Assembly: GCA_963764465.1 (NCBI GenBank)
Contig: CAVXSO010000006.1
Coordinates: 1,178,001 to 1,242,000, forward strand
DNA length: 64,000 bases
Direction: 5' to 3'
From: JAJXXT01 sp963764465
Lineage (GTDB): Bacteria; Pseudomonadota; Alphaproteobacteria; Acetobacterales; Acetobacteraceae
Below, piece after piece: positions 16,106 through 25,559 of this stretch. A model generated the notes under the pieces. That model was not told where the DNA came from. It searched no databases and saw only the letters and a list, made by a program, of their open reading frames with translations. Every line of letters begins with the position of its first letter. Within the stretch, counting starts at the first letter, position 1. The translations under genes were made by a program, and so were the position numbers.

Positions 16106-17542
16106 ATGGCCGAACGCATGCTGCAATTCGTCCGCCTGGCCCAGGCGAACCCGGACAAGCGCAAGGCCGCGGAGCGCCGTGCCGACTTCGGCGAGATCTA
16201 CAAGCCGTTCGACCCCAAGGCGGCAGAGGCGCAGGCCTCCCGCTGCTCGCAGTGCGGCGTGCCGTTCTGCTCCGTGCACTGCCCGCTCAACAACAACATC
16301 CCCGACTGGCTGAAGCTGACCGCCGAGGGGCGGATGGAGGAGGCCTACGAGGTTGCCTCCGCGACCAACAATTTCCCCGAGATCTGCGGGCGGATCTGCC
16401 CGCAGGACCGGCTGTGCGAGGGCAATTGCGTCATCGAGCGTGGGTTCGAGAGCGTAACAATCGGGGCCGTCGAGCGGCACATCACGGAGACGGCGTTCGA
16501 GAACGGGTGGGTGAAGCCGCGCAAGCCCGCGCGGGAGTTGCCGCATTCCGTGGGCATCATCGGCAGCGGCCCGGCGGGGCTGGCGGCGGCGGAGCAGCTG
16601 CGCGCGAAGGGCTACCAGGTGCACGTGTATGACCGACATGACCGCGCGGGCGGGCTGCTGATCTACGGGATCCCGAATTTCAAGCTGGAGAAGCATGTGG
16701 TGCAGCGGCGCGTGGCGCTGCTGGAGGAGGCGGGAGTTCGTTTCCACCTCAACACGGCGATCGGGCGCGAGATGAGTTTCGCGGCGCTGCGGGCGCGCCA
16801 CGACGCGGTGCTGGTGGCGACCGGCGTGTACAAGCCGCGCGAGATCGGCGGGCCGGGCTCCGGGCTTCCGGGGATCGTGCCGGCGCTCGACTACCTGATC
16901 GCGTCCAACCGCGAGGGGCTGGGCGACATCGTGCCCGAGTTCGAGAGCGGCGCGCTCGATGCGAAAGGGAAACGGGTGGTCGTGATCGGCGGTGGCGACA
17001 CGGCGATGGACTGCGTGCGGACCGCGGTGCGGCAGGGGGCGGCGAGCGTGGTGTGCCTGTATCGGCGCGACCGGGCGAACATGCCGGGCTCCATGCGCGA
17101 GGTGGCGAACGCGGAAGAGGAAGGCGTCGAGTTCATGTGGCTCGCGGCACCCGAGGCGTTCCTGGGCGACGACGGGGTGACGGGGGTGCGGGCGGTGCGG
17201 ATGCATCTCGGCCTGCCCGATGCCTCCGGGCGGCAGGCGGTGGAGCCGATCGAGGGCAGCCATTTCACCGTGCCGGCGGACCTGGTGATCAAGGCGCTGG
17301 GGTTCGACCCGGAGGACCTGCCGGCGGCGTTCGGCGAGGCGGCACTGAAGGTGACGCGCTGGGGGACGATTGCGATCGATCCCAAAACGTTCATGACGCG
17401 CCTGCCGGGCGTGTTCGCCGCGGGGGATATCGTGCGCGGCGCATCCCTCGTTGTCTGGGGCATTCGCGACGGGCGCGATGCCGCGCAGGCCATCCACAAC
17501 CACATCGAGGCGCGCGCGAGCGTGCCGCAGGCCGCGGAGTGA
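16106..17542 (+). CDS. gltD: GltD, glutamate synthase (NADPH) small subunit
   Basis: Supplies electrons from NADPH through FAD and Fe-S clusters to GltB for glutamate formation from glutamine and 2-oxoglutarate. The 478 residues carry N-terminal cysteine clusters (CSQCGVPFCSVHCPL, CGRICPQDRLCEGNC), the FAD site GSGPAGLAAAEQL (about 150), the NADPH site GGGDTAMDCV (about 293) and a C-terminal FAAGDIVRGASLV. The ATG at 16106 is preceded by GGGAGGAT. gltB starts 5 bases after the stop, giving a gltD-gltB order; many bacteria have gltB first. Confidence 0.97.
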   Translation: MAERMLQFVRLAQANPDKRKAAERRADFGEIYKPFDPKAAEAQASRCSQCGVPFCSVHCPLNNNIPDWLKLTAEGRMEEAYEVASATNNFPEICGRICPQDRLCEGNCVIERGFESVTIGAVERHITETAFENGWVKPRKPARELPHSVGIIGSGPAGLAAAEQLRAKGYQVHVYDRHDRAGGLLIYGIPNFKLEKHVVQRRVALLEEAGVRFHLNTAIGREMSFAALRARHDAVLVATGVYKPREIGGPGSGLPGIVPALDYLIASNREGLGDIVPEFESGALDAKGKRVVVIGGGDTAMDCVRTAVRQGAASVVCLYRRDRANMPGSMREVANAEEEGVEFMWLAAPEAFLGDDGVTGVRAVRMHLGLPDASGRQAVEPIEGSHFTVPADLVIKALGFDPEDLPAAFGEAALKVTRWGTIAIDPKTFMTRLPGVFAAGDIVRGASLVVWGIRDGRDAAQAIHNHIEARASVPQAAE

Positions 17543-17547
17543 CCGCC

Positions 17548-20500
17548 ATGGAAGCGATGGGCATGGGCGAGAAATTCGTTGCCGAATGGCAGCGGAATGC
17601 CGAGCGGCTCGCGGGGTCGTATGACCCGGCGCAGGAGCACGATGCGTGTGGCGTGGGGCTGGTTGCCGCACTCGACGGGAAGCGACGGCGCGACGTGGTG
17701 GAGGCGGGCATCGCGGCGCTCAAGGCGGTGTGGCACAGGGGCGCGGTGGACGCCGACGGCAAGACCGGCGATGGCGCCGGGATTCACGTGGAGATTCCGC
17801 AGGATTTCTTCGCCGACGCGGTCGAGCGCGGGGGTGCGAAGCTGCAGTCGGGGCCGATCGCGGTGGGCCAGGTGTTTCTGCCCAAGACCGACCTCGGCGC
17901 GCAGGAGCGCTGCCGGCAGATCGTCGAGACCGAGATCCTTGCGTTCGGTTACCAGATCTACGGCTGGCGGCAGGTGCCGATCAACGTCGCGTGCATCGGC
18001 GAGAAGGCGAATGCGACACGGCCGGAGATCGAGCAGATCATGATCTGGAACGCGCGCGGCGTCGATGAGGCGACGTTCGAGCGCGAGCTCTACGTGATCC
18101 GGCGGCGTATCGAGAAGCAGGCGATCGCGGCGCAGATCCCGGAGCTTTATTTCTGCTCCCTCTCGTGCCGCTCCGTCATCTACAAGGGGATGTTCCTCGC
18201 AGAGAGCCTCGCGGAGTTTTATCCGGATCTGCTGGATCCGCGATTTGTCTCGCGGTTCGCGATCTATCACCAGCGGTATTCGACCAACACGTTTCCGACC
18301 TGGCGGCTGGCGCAGCCGTTCCGGATGCTGGCGCATAACGGCGAGATCAACACGCTGACCGGCAACGTGAACTGGATGAAGAGCCACGAGACGCGGCTCT
18401 CCGACCCCGACCTCGACCCCTGGATGGAGGACATCAAGCCGGTGATCCAGGCCTCCGGGTCCGACACGGCATGCCTCGACAACGTGTTCGAGGTGCTGGT
18501 GCGGGCGGGACGCGACGCGCCGATGGCGAAGGCGATGATGATCCCCGCCTCCATCGGGCAGAACGCGACGATGAAGGAGGCGCATCGGGAGATGTTCCTC
18601 TACTGCAACGCCGTGATGGAGCCGTGGGACGGACCGGCGGCGGTGGCGGCGACCGACGGGCGCTGGGTGATCGCGGGGATGGACCGCAACGGGCTGCGCC
18701 CGATGCGCTACACGCTGACCGCGGGCGATGGCGTGAAGGGCGGGCTGCTGATCGTCGGCTCCGAGGCGGGGATGGTGAAGCTCGACGAGGGGCTGATCGT
18801 CGAGAAGGGGCGCGTGGGGCCGGGGCAGTGCATCGGCGTCGATCTCGACCGGGCGGCGTTCTATCGCGACGAGGCGATGAAGGACATGCTGGCCTCGCGC
18901 CAGCCCTTCGGTGAGTGGGCGAAACGGATTCGCCAGATCGACCACATCGTGAAGACCGACGCGCCGGAGCCCGTGCTGCTGGAGGGCGAGGCGCTGCGGC
19001 GGCGCCAGCGCGCCGCGGGGTTCACGATGGAGGATCTGGAGCTGATCCTGCACCCGATGGTGGAGGACGCGCAGGAGCCGGTGGGCTCGATGGGCGACGA
19101 CACGCCGATCGCGGTGCTTTCGGACAAGTATCGCGGCATCCACCATTATTTCCGCCAGGCGTTCAGCCAGGTGACGAATCCGGCGATCAACTCGCTGCGC
19201 GAGACGCGGGTGATGACGCTGAAGACGCGGCTCGGCAACCTCGGCAACGTGTTCGACGAGGACAGCTCCCAGTTCGATCTGTTGCAGCTGGAAAGCCCGG
19301 TGTTGTCCAACGCCGAGTTCCTGGCGATGCGGGCGACGATGGGGACGGCGGCCTGCGTGGTGGATTGCACCTTCCCGGTCGAGGATGGCGAGGGCGGGCT
19401 GCGGGCGGCGATCGAGCGGATCCGGCGCGAGGCGGAGGAAGGTGTGCGGGCGGGTTGCACGCATGTGATCCTGACCGACGAGGCGACGGGGGCGGAACGC
19501 GCGGCGATCCCGATGATCCTCGCCACCGGTGCCGTGCACACGCACCTCGTGCGCCAGTCGTTGCGAACCTTTACCAGCCTCAACGTGCGCGTGGCGGAGT
19601 GCATGGACGTGCACGCCTTCGCGGTGCTGATCGGCGTGGGGGCGACGACGATCAACGCCTACCTCGCGCAGGAGTGCATCGCCGAGCGGCAGCGGCGCGG
19701 GCTGTTCGCGAAGCTTTCCTTGAAGGATGCCGTCGGGCGCTACAAGAAATGCGTGGACAAGGGCCTGCTCAAGGTCATGTCGAAGATGGGGATCTCGGTG
19801 ATCTCCTCCTATCGCGGCGGGTATAATTTCGAGGTGATCGGGCTTTCGCGCGCGCTGGTGGCGGAGTTCTTCCCCGGCATGCCGAGCCGCATCTCCGGCC
19901 TGGGCCTCTCGGGCGTCGCGCGCAAGGTGCTGACGCTGCATCGCGATGCGTATGGGGCGGATGTGGTCGCGTTGCCGGTGGGCGGGCAGTACAAGCTGCG
20001 CCGGAAGGGCGAGACGCACGCGTTCGAGGCACCGCTGATCCACATGCTGCAGGAAGCGGTGGCGACGGACAGTTTCACCACCTACCGGCGCTACGCTGAA
20101 GCCGTGCGCAGGCTGCCGCCGGTGGCGCTGCGCGACCTGCTGGATTTCCGCACGTCCGGCGTGACGCCGATCCCGGTGGACGAGGTGGAGAGCATCACCG
20201 AGATCCGCAAGCGGCTGGTGGCGCCAGGGATTTCGCTGGGCGCGCTTTCCCCCGAGGCGCATGAGACGCTGTCGATCGCGATGAACCGGATCGGGGCGCG
20301 ATCGGACTCCGGCGAGGGTGGCGAGGACCCGGCACGGGCGACGCCGCGGGGCAATGGCGACAACGCATCCTCCGCGATCAAGCAGATCGCGTCGGGGCGC
20401 TTTGGCGTCACCGCAGAGTACCTGAACAATTGCCGCGAGATCGAGATCAAGGTGGCGCAGGGGGCGAAGCCCGGCGAGGGAGGGCAGCTGCCGGGGTTCA

Positions 20501-22107
20501 AGGTGACGGAGCTGATCGCGAAGCTGCGGCACTCGACGCCGGGGGTGATGCTGATCTCGCCGCCGCCGCACCACGACATCTACTCGATCGAGGACCTGGC
20601 GCAGCTCATCTATGACCTCAAGCAGATCAACCCGGAAGCCACGGTCTGCGTGAAGCTGGTGGCGAGGAGCGGCATCGGGACGATTGCCGCGGGGGTTGCG
20701 AAGGCGAAGGCGGATGCGATCCTGATTTCCGGACATTCCGGCGGGACGGGGGCGAGCCCGCAGAGTTCCATCAAGTACGCGGGGCTGCCGTGGGAGATGG
20801 GGCTCTCCGAGACGCACCAGGTGCTGATGCTGAACCGGCTGCGGCATAGGGTACGGTTGCGTACCGATGGCGGCATCAAGACCGGGCGCGACGTGATGAT
20901 CGCGGCGATGCTGGGGGCCGAGGAGTTCGGCATCGGGACGGCGAGCCTTGTCGCGATGGGCTGCATCATGGTGCGGCAGTGCCACTCCAACACCTGCCCC
21001 GTGGGCGTGTGCACGCAGGACGAGAAGCTGCGGGCGAAGTTCGAGGGGACGCCGGAGAAGGTGATCAACCTGTTCTCCTTCATCGCGGAGGATGTGCGCT
21101 CCATCCTCGCGAGCCTCGGGCTGCGCAGCCTCGCGGAGGCGATCGGGCGGACGGATCTGCTGCACCAGATCAGCCGCGGCAGCGACTTCCTCGACGACCT
21201 CGACCTCAACCCGATCCTCGCACAGGCCGATCCGGGGCCGTATGCGCGCTACTGCACGCTCGAGGGGCGCAACGAGGTGCCGGAGACGCTGGACGCGCAG
21301 ATGATCGCGGACGCGGCACCGCTGTTCGAGCGCGGCGAGAAGATGCAGTTGCAGTACACGGTGCGCAACACGCATCGCGCGGTGGGGACGAAACTATCGA
21401 GCCGGATCGTGCGGCGCTTCGGGATGACGGGGCTGGCGGAGGGGCACGTGACGGTGCGGCTGCGCGGCACGGCGGGGCAGTCGCTCGGGGCCTTCGCGGT
21501 ACGGGGGCTGACGCTGGAATTGTTTGGCGATGCGAACGACTACGTCGGCAAGGGGCTCTCCGGGGCGACGATCATCGTGCGCCCTGCCCCGTCCTCGATG
21601 CTGCCGTCGAACCTCAACACCATCGTGGGCAACACGGTGCTGTACGGGGCGACGGCGGGGGCGCTGTTCGCGGCGGGCCAGGCGGGGGAGCGGTTCGCGG
21701 TGCGCAACTCCGGGGCGGTTGCGGTGGTGGAGGGGTGCGGGTCCAACGGGTGCGAGTACATGACCGGCGGCACGGTGGTGCTGCTGGGGGCGGTGGGCGA
21801 CAATTTCGGCGCCGGTTTCACCGGGGGGATGGCGTTCGTCTACGACCCCGAGGACGAGTTCCGCCACCGGGTGAACCCGGACAGCCTGACCTGGCAGCGC
21901 ATCGCCGCCCCGCACTGGAACGAGGTGGCGCGCGAGCTGGTGGCGCGGCACGTGGAGGCGACGCAGAGCCGGTACGCGCGCATGCTGCTGCACGAGTGGG
22001 AGCGGACGGCGCGGCATATCTGGCAGGTGGTGCCGAAGGAATACGTGAAGTACCTCGACGTGCCGCTCGGCGAGGCCCGCGACCAGGTGGGGGCGCTTAC
22101 GGCGTAG
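17548..22107 (+). CDS. gltB: GltB, glutamate synthase (NADPH) large subunit
   Basis: Catalytic subunit of GOGAT, producing two glutamates from glutamine and 2-oxoglutarate. The 1519 residues match the family. The class II amidotransferase nucleophile is Cys34 in EHDACGVGLVA, after a 33-residue propeptide. Next come the central domain and the FMN domain (SGRFGVTAEYL, KPGEGGQLPG, PPPHHDIYSIEDL, ISGHSGGTGASP), the 3Fe-4S cysteines in CIMVRQCHSNTCPVGVC, and the C-terminal beta-helix (GANDYVGKGLSG-type repeats). The ATG at 17548 is used because the N-terminus before Cys34 has normal length. The 3' end overlaps the convergent MFS gene by 11 bases. Confidence 0.98.
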   Translation: MEAMGMGEKFVAEWQRNAERLAGSYDPAQEHDACGVGLVAALDGKRRRDVVEAGIAALKAVWHRGAVDADGKTGDGAGIHVEIPQDFFADAVERGGAKLQSGPIAVGQVFLPKTDLGAQERCRQIVETEILAFGYQIYGWRQVPINVACIGEKANATRPEIEQIMIWNARGVDEATFERELYVIRRRIEKQAIAAQIPELYFCSLSCRSVIYKGMFLAESLAEFYPDLLDPRFVSRFAIYHQRYSTNTFPTWRLAQPFRMLAHNGEINTLTGNVNWMKSHETRLSDPDLDPWMEDIKPVIQASGSDTACLDNVFEVLVRAGRDAPMAKAMMIPASIGQNATMKEAHREMFLYCNAVMEPWDGPAAVAATDGRWVIAGMDRNGLRPMRYTLTAGDGVKGGLLIVGSEAGMVKLDEGLIVEKGRVGPGQCIGVDLDRAAFYRDEAMKDMLASRQPFGEWAKRIRQIDHIVKTDAPEPVLLEGEALRRRQRAAGFTMEDLELILHPMVEDAQEPVGSMGDDTPIAVLSDKYRGIHHYFRQAFSQVTNPAINSLRETRVMTLKTRLGNLGNVFDEDSSQFDLLQLESPVLSNAEFLAMRATMGTAACVVDCTFPVEDGEGGLRAAIERIRREAEEGVRAGCTHVILTDEATGAERAAIPMILATGAVHTHLVRQSLRTFTSLNVRVAECMDVHAFAVLIGVGATTINAYLAQECIAERQRRGLFAKLSLKDAVGRYKKCVDKGLLKVMSKMGISVISSYRGGYNFEVIGLSRALVAEFFPGMPSRISGLGLSGVARKVLTLHRDAYGADVVALPVGGQYKLRRKGETHAFEAPLIHMLQEAVATDSFTTYRRYAEAVRRLPPVALRDLLDFRTSGVTPIPVDEVESITEIRKRLVAPGISLGALSPEAHETLSIAMNRIGARSDSGEGGEDPARATPRGNGDNASSAIKQIASGRFGVTAEYLNNCREIEIKVAQGAKPGEGGQLPGFKVTELIAKLRHSTPGVMLISPPPHHDIYSIEDLAQLIYDLKQINPEATVCVKLVARSGIGTIAAGVAKAKADAILISGHSGGTGASPQSSIKYAGLPWEMGLSETHQVLMLNRLRHRVRLRTDGGIKTGRDVMIAAMLGAEEFGIGTASLVAMGCIMVRQCHSNTCPVGVCTQDEKLRAKFEGTPEKVINLFSFIAEDVRSILASLGLRSLAEAIGRTDLLHQISRGSDFLDDLDLNPILAQADPGPYARYCTLEGRNEVPETLDAQMIADAAPLFERGEKMQLQYTVRNTHRAVGTKLSSRIVRRFGMTGLAEGHVTVRLRGTAGQSLGAFAVRGLTLELFGDANDYVGKGLSGATIIVRPAPSSMLPSNLNTIVGNTVLYGATAGALFAAGQAGERFAVRNSGAVAVVEGCGSNGCEYMTGGTVVLLGAVGDNFGAGFTGGMAFVYDPEDEFRHRVNPDSLTWQRIAAPHWNEVARELVARHVEATQSRYARMLLHEWERTARHIWQVVPKEYVKYLDVPLGEARDQVGALTA

Positions 22108-23314
22108 GCGCGGCTTCCTCGCGCGGGATGAGCGCGACGGCGGCGGCGCCGGCCAGGGACGCGAGCGCCGCGACGGCGAAGGTGAGCGGCAGCGAGACGT
22201 GGACGAGCTGCCCGGCGACGGCGGCGCCGATGGGCATGCCGGCGACGTTGAGGCTCATCGACAGCACGAGGATGCGGGCGAACCAGGCCGGCTCCGTACG
22301 GCGCAGGCGGAGCGTGATCAGCGCCACGTCCGTGGGGCCGGCGACGAGGCCGACGAGGGCCATGGCGAGGGCGAGGCCGGTGAGCCCGCCATAGGCCGCG
22401 AGCGGGAAGATGGCGAGCGCCGTGATCGACTGGCCGATGGCGAGGAAGCGGCGCTCGTTGCCGGCGACGGCGAGGCGGCCGGCCGCGAGCGAGGCGACGA
22501 GGCCGGCGGCGCCGACCAGCGTCCAGAACAGGCCGGCCGCCGCGTCGCCGCGCGGGCCGAGTGCCGCGCGGGCGACGACCGGGACCAGGATGGTGAGCCC
22601 GCCCCAGGCGGCGTTGTAGAGCGTGGTGCACAGGCCGAGTGCGCGCAGCGTGGGGTGGCGGACGAAGTGCAGGATGCCGTCCGCGGTGTCGGCGAGCACG
22701 CCGCGCCGTGTCGCCGCCGGCGCGGGGACGGGACCGACGGCGAGCAGCGAGAACACGGCCGCGGCATAGACCCCGGCGATGAGGGCGAAGGTGACCGGGG
22801 CGCCGAGGACGGCGATGGAGAAGCCGCCGAGGGCGGGGCCGGTGACGTCCACGAGGCCGTAGGTCGCGGTGTCCAGCGCGTTCACGCGGGGCCACAGGGC
22901 GGACGGAACCAGGCGCGGCAGGGTGGCGCGCGCGCCGGCCCAGCCGAGCGGGCTGGTGAGCGAGAGGAGGCCGAGCAGCAGCAGCACCGGCCCGGGTGCC
23001 AGTCGCGCGCCGAGGAGGGCGAGGGCCAGCAGGATGGCGGCGCTGAGCACGAGGTCGATCTGGATGGCGCGCAGCGTGCCCAGGCGGTCGAGCAGCGTGC
23101 CGGCGATGGGGCTCGCGATGAGGCCGGGGGCGAGGGAGAGGAAGGTCGCCCAGCCGGCCAGTGCGGGGGAGTGGAAGCGGCCCAGCATGAAGAGCACGAG
23201 GGCAAGCGAGAACATGCGCGTGCCGAGGCGCGCGAGCAGCATCGCCGCGAGCAGCGGCGCGACACCCGGGGACTGGAGGAGCGCGCGGTAGCCGGGCGCT
23301 TCAGCCGAAGCCAT
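22097..23314 (-). CDS. MFS transporter
   Basis: Predicted inner-membrane transporter of the major facilitator superfamily, 405 residues with about 12 hydrophobic segments. The features suit drug- or metabolite-export MFS proteins: RLGTRMFSLALVLFMLGRF near the start, LAPGLIASPIAGTLLDRLG in the second/third helix region (motif A-like), and a long helical repeat in the second half. Substrate unknown. The start at 23314 overlaps the 3' end of the dehydratase gene by 14 bases, so the two are co-transcribed; export of an amino-acid-derived product is possible. Confidence 0.9.
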   Translation of the reverse strand: MASAEAPGYRALLQSPGVAPLLAAMLLARLGTRMFSLALVLFMLGRFHSPALAGWATFLSLAPGLIASPIAGTLLDRLGTLRAIQIDLVLSAAILLALALLGARLAPGPVLLLLGLLSLTSPLGWAGARATLPRLVPSALWPRVNALDTATYGLVDVTGPALGGFSIAVLGAPVTFALIAGVYAAAVFSLLAVGPVPAPAATRRGVLADTADGILHFVRHPTLRALGLCTTLYNAAWGGLTILVPVVARAALGPRGDAAAGLFWTLVGAAGLVASLAAGRLAVAGNERRFLAIGQSITALAIFPLAAYGGLTGLALAMALVGLVAGPTDVALITLRLRRTEPAWFARILVLSMSLNVAGMPIGAAVAGQLVHVSLPLTFAVAALASLAGAAAVALIPREEAAPTP

Positions 23315-24221
23315 CGGTGCCGGCGCCGCAGACGATGGCGACGACGTCCTCGGCTGGAGCCGGGGTATAGGCGCCGGCGCGGAGTGCCGCGACGGTGGCG
23401 GCACCCGAGAGCTCGGTGGCCAGCGCCGCGTCGCGCCAGAGGTGGCGGGCGGCTTCGCGCATCGCCTCGTCCTCGACGAGGACGACGCGCTCGAAGCAGT
23501 CGCGGATGATGGCGAAGTTGAGGGGGTCCGTGGCGCGCGGGGCGAGGGTGCCGGCCCTGGTCTCGATGCGGTCGAGCCGGATGGGGTGGCCGGCTGCGAT
23601 GCTGTGGTGAAGCGTGGGGGCGCCGGTGGGCTCGACGCCGATGAGGCGCGTGGCGGGCGCGCGGGCCTTGATGGCGAGGCCGACGCCGGCCGCGAGGCCG
23701 CCGCCGCCGATGGCGACGAGCACGGTGGCCGGCGCGGGCGTGGCGGCGAGGATGTCCAGCGCCAGGGTCCCCTGCCCCGCGATGACGCGCGGATCGGCGA
23801 AGGGGTGGACGTAGGCGAGGCCGTTTTTCTCCGCATGGGCACGGGCGGCGATGTCGGCGTCGTCCCAGACGTCGCCGTGGACGGTGACGGTGGCGCCGAG
23901 GTCCGCGATGGCGGTGCGCTTGGCCTCCCCGGTGCTGGCCGGGACGTAGATGGTGGCGGGGACGCCGAGGGCGCGCGCCGCGTAGGCGACGGCCATGCCG
24001 TGGTTGCCGCCGGAGGCGGTGGCGACGCCGCGCGCGAGGTCCGCCTTCGGGAGTTGCAACATGGTGTTGAAGGCGCCGCGCGGCTTGAAGGAGCCGGCGA
24101 CCTGCAGGCATTCGAGGTGCAGCACCAGGCCAGGCGCGACGCGCAGCGCGGGGGTGCGGCGGGTGTGGGGGGCGATGCGCGCGGCGGCGGCCTCGATCTC
24201 GGCCAGGGTCGGGATGTGCAT
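23301..24221 (-). CDS. PLP-dependent threonine/serine dehydratase-like protein
   Basis: Fold-type II PLP enzyme, probably deaminating threonine or serine, or racemising serine. The PLP lysine is in AGSFKPRGAFN (about residue 52). Other landmarks are ASGGNHGMAVAYAA, the phosphate-binding loop IGGGGLAAGV (about 175) and a C-terminal CGAGTDGFG. At 306 residues it lacks the C-terminal ACT-like regulatory domain of biosynthetic IlvA, which fits the catabolic group. The ATG at 24221 was chosen because upstream residues do not resemble the family. It overlaps the MFS gene downstream and is divergent from the Nudix gene. Confidence 0.85.
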   Translation of the reverse strand: MHIPTLAEIEAAAARIAPHTRRTPALRVAPGLVLHLECLQVAGSFKPRGAFNTMLQLPKADLARGVATASGGNHGMAVAYAARALGVPATIYVPASTGEAKRTAIADLGATVTVHGDVWDDADIAARAHAEKNGLAYVHPFADPRVIAGQGTLALDILAATPAPATVLVAIGGGGLAAGVGLAIKARAPATRLIGVEPTGAPTLHHSIAAGHPIRLDRIETRAGTLAPRATDPLNFAIIRDCFERVVLVEDEAMREAARHLWRDAALATELSGAATVAALRAGAYTPAPAEDVVAIVCGAGTDGFG

Positions 24222-24312
24222 GCGCGAGAGAGACACCGGGGGCGCCGACGACGCAAGGGCGCGCGGGTGGGTTTTGCTTGCGCGGGTGGGGGTGCGTCGC
24301 CAGATTCCCGGC

Positions 24313-24876
24313 ATGAGCGAGGGGTTCAGCCTGCGGTTGCCGGATGGCGACACGCGCGAGCGCATGGTGTGCGGGACGTGCGGGCATATCGCCTACGACA
24401 ACCCGAAGATCGTGGTGGGGAGCGTGGTGGCGACACCTGGCGGCGCTGGGGCGGGCCAGGTGCTGCTGTGCCGGCGCGCGATCGAGCCGCGGCGCGGATT
24501 CTGGACGCTGCCGGCCGGGTTCATGGAGCATGGGGAAGCCGCCGCCGAGGGGGCCGCGCGCGAGGCGATGGAGGAGGCGCGGGCGGCGATCAGCATCGAC
24601 GGGCTGCTCGGCGTCTATTCCATTCCGCGCATCGGGCAGGTGCAGCTGATGTTCCGCGCGCGGTTCGCCGGCGCGCCGGATTTCGGGCCGGGGCCCGAGA
24701 GCGAGGAGGTGGCGCTGTTCGGCTGGGCGGCGATTCCGTGGGAGGCGATTGCGTTTCCCTCCGTCCACTGGGCGCTGGCGGCGTGGCGGGCCAACCCGGA
24801 CGGCGCGCTGGGGGCGCCGGATGTCGAGCCGTCGGCGGTGGTGGGGGCAGCCGGGTTGGAGGCGCGGCGGGCATGA
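24313..24876 (+). CDS. Nudix hydrolase with N-terminal zinc-ribbon-like segment
   Basis: Nudix enzymes cleave nucleoside diphosphates linked to another group; this subgroup often acts on NADH or ADP-ribose-type molecules. The Nudix box is clear: GFMEHGEAAAEGAAREAMEEA (about residues 75-96), with the REAMEE core. A CGTCGHIAYDNPKIVVG segment near the N-terminus resembles the half zinc-ribbon of NUDT family members, but only one Cys pair is visible. The 187-residue length is normal. The ATG at 24313 gives MSEGFSLRLPDG. The stop overlaps the next gene (ATGATG). Confidence 0.87.
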   Translation: MSEGFSLRLPDGDTRERMVCGTCGHIAYDNPKIVVGSVVATPGGAGAGQVLLCRRAIEPRRGFWTLPAGFMEHGEAAAEGAAREAMEEARAAISIDGLLGVYSIPRIGQVQLMFRARFAGAPDFGPGPESEEVALFGWAAIPWEAIAFPSVHWALAAWRANPDGALGAPDVEPSAVVGAAGLEARRA

Positions 24877-25181
24877 TGGTGCATGCGGCGTTCGCGGTGA
24901 TGCTGCTGGCCTCCGATGCCGGGCTCGCGGCGCGGACGCCGGAGCCGGGCTATGTGGCGGCGCCGATGCCGGACCGCAGCTTCGACGTGCCACGCGCGCG
25001 CGGCCAGCGGCAGGTGGAGCTGGTGCCGGCGCTGACAGACACCGGGGCGTATGCGCCGCCTGGCAGCGGATTTTCCGCGGGGGCCGCGTTCAACCGTGAG
25101 CTCGCGCGACGCAGCCAGCCGATGACGGCGATCGGCAACCGGCTGGCGCCGGGGCTGACGCTGAGCATTCCGCTGAAATAG
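24873..25181 (+). CDS. Small exported hypothetical protein
   Basis: No family recognised. The 102 residues start with a likely signal peptide (MMVHAAFAVMLLASDAGLAA). A polar region without membrane segments follows, ending RLAPGLTLSIPLK. It is translationally coupled to the Nudix gene through ATGATG and is followed 7 bases later by the lrgA-like gene, so it belongs to the same transcript. It is probably periplasmic; nothing else can be inferred. Confidence 0.55.
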   Translation: MMVHAAFAVMLLASDAGLAARTPEPGYVAAPMPDRSFDVPRARGQRQVELVPALTDTGAYAPPGSGFSAGAAFNRELARRSQPMTAIGNRLAPGLTLSIPLK

Positions 25182-25188
25182 GCGGGCG

Positions 25189-25557
25189 GTGCTGCGGGCG
25201 CTCACGCTTCTGGTGGTGTGCCAGTTCGTGGGCGAAGTCGCGGCGGGTGCGAGCGGGCTGCCGGTGCCGGGGCCGGTGATCGGGCTGCTGCTTTTGCTGG
25301 CGCTGCTGGTCGCGAACCGGCGGTGGCGCGGACGCGAGCCCGATGCGGGGCTGCGGGAGACCTCCGGCGCGCTGCTGGGGAACCTCGGGCTGCTGTTCGT
25401 GCCGGCGGGGGTGGGGGTGGTGACGCAGTTGCATGCGCTGTCGGCGGCCGCGGTGCCGGTGGTCGTTTCGCTGGTGGTCTCGACGCTGCTGGGGCTGCTG
25501 GTGACGGGGGTGGTGATGCAGCGGCTGCTGCACAACAAGAGATGGGCGCGGGATTAG
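25189..25557 (+). CDS. lrgA: LrgA/CidA family membrane protein
   Basis: Holin-like membrane protein of the CidA/LrgA family, in other bacteria linked to control of murein hydrolase activity, pyruvate or glycolate movement, and lysis. The 122 residues include four hydrophobic stretches and family features: QFVGEVAAGASGLPVPGPVIGLLLLL, FVPAGVGVV and LVVSTLLGLLVTGVVMQRL. The start is GTG at 25189. It is directly followed by lrgB, so the pair forms the usual two-gene unit. Confidence 0.86.
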   Translation: MLRALTLLVVCQFVGEVAAGASGLPVPGPVIGLLLLLALLVANRRWRGREPDAGLRETSGALLGNLGLLFVPAGVGVVTQLHALSAAAVPVVVSLVVSTLLGLLVTGVVMQRLLHNKRWARD

Positions 25558-25559
25558 CG

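Noticed and set aside
16891..21375. A 1494-codon open frame on the strand opposite gltB
   Set aside because: It mirrors gltD/gltB codons in a GC-rich genome; the product is Arg/His/Pro-rich with no family features, while gltB on the other strand is unmistakable.
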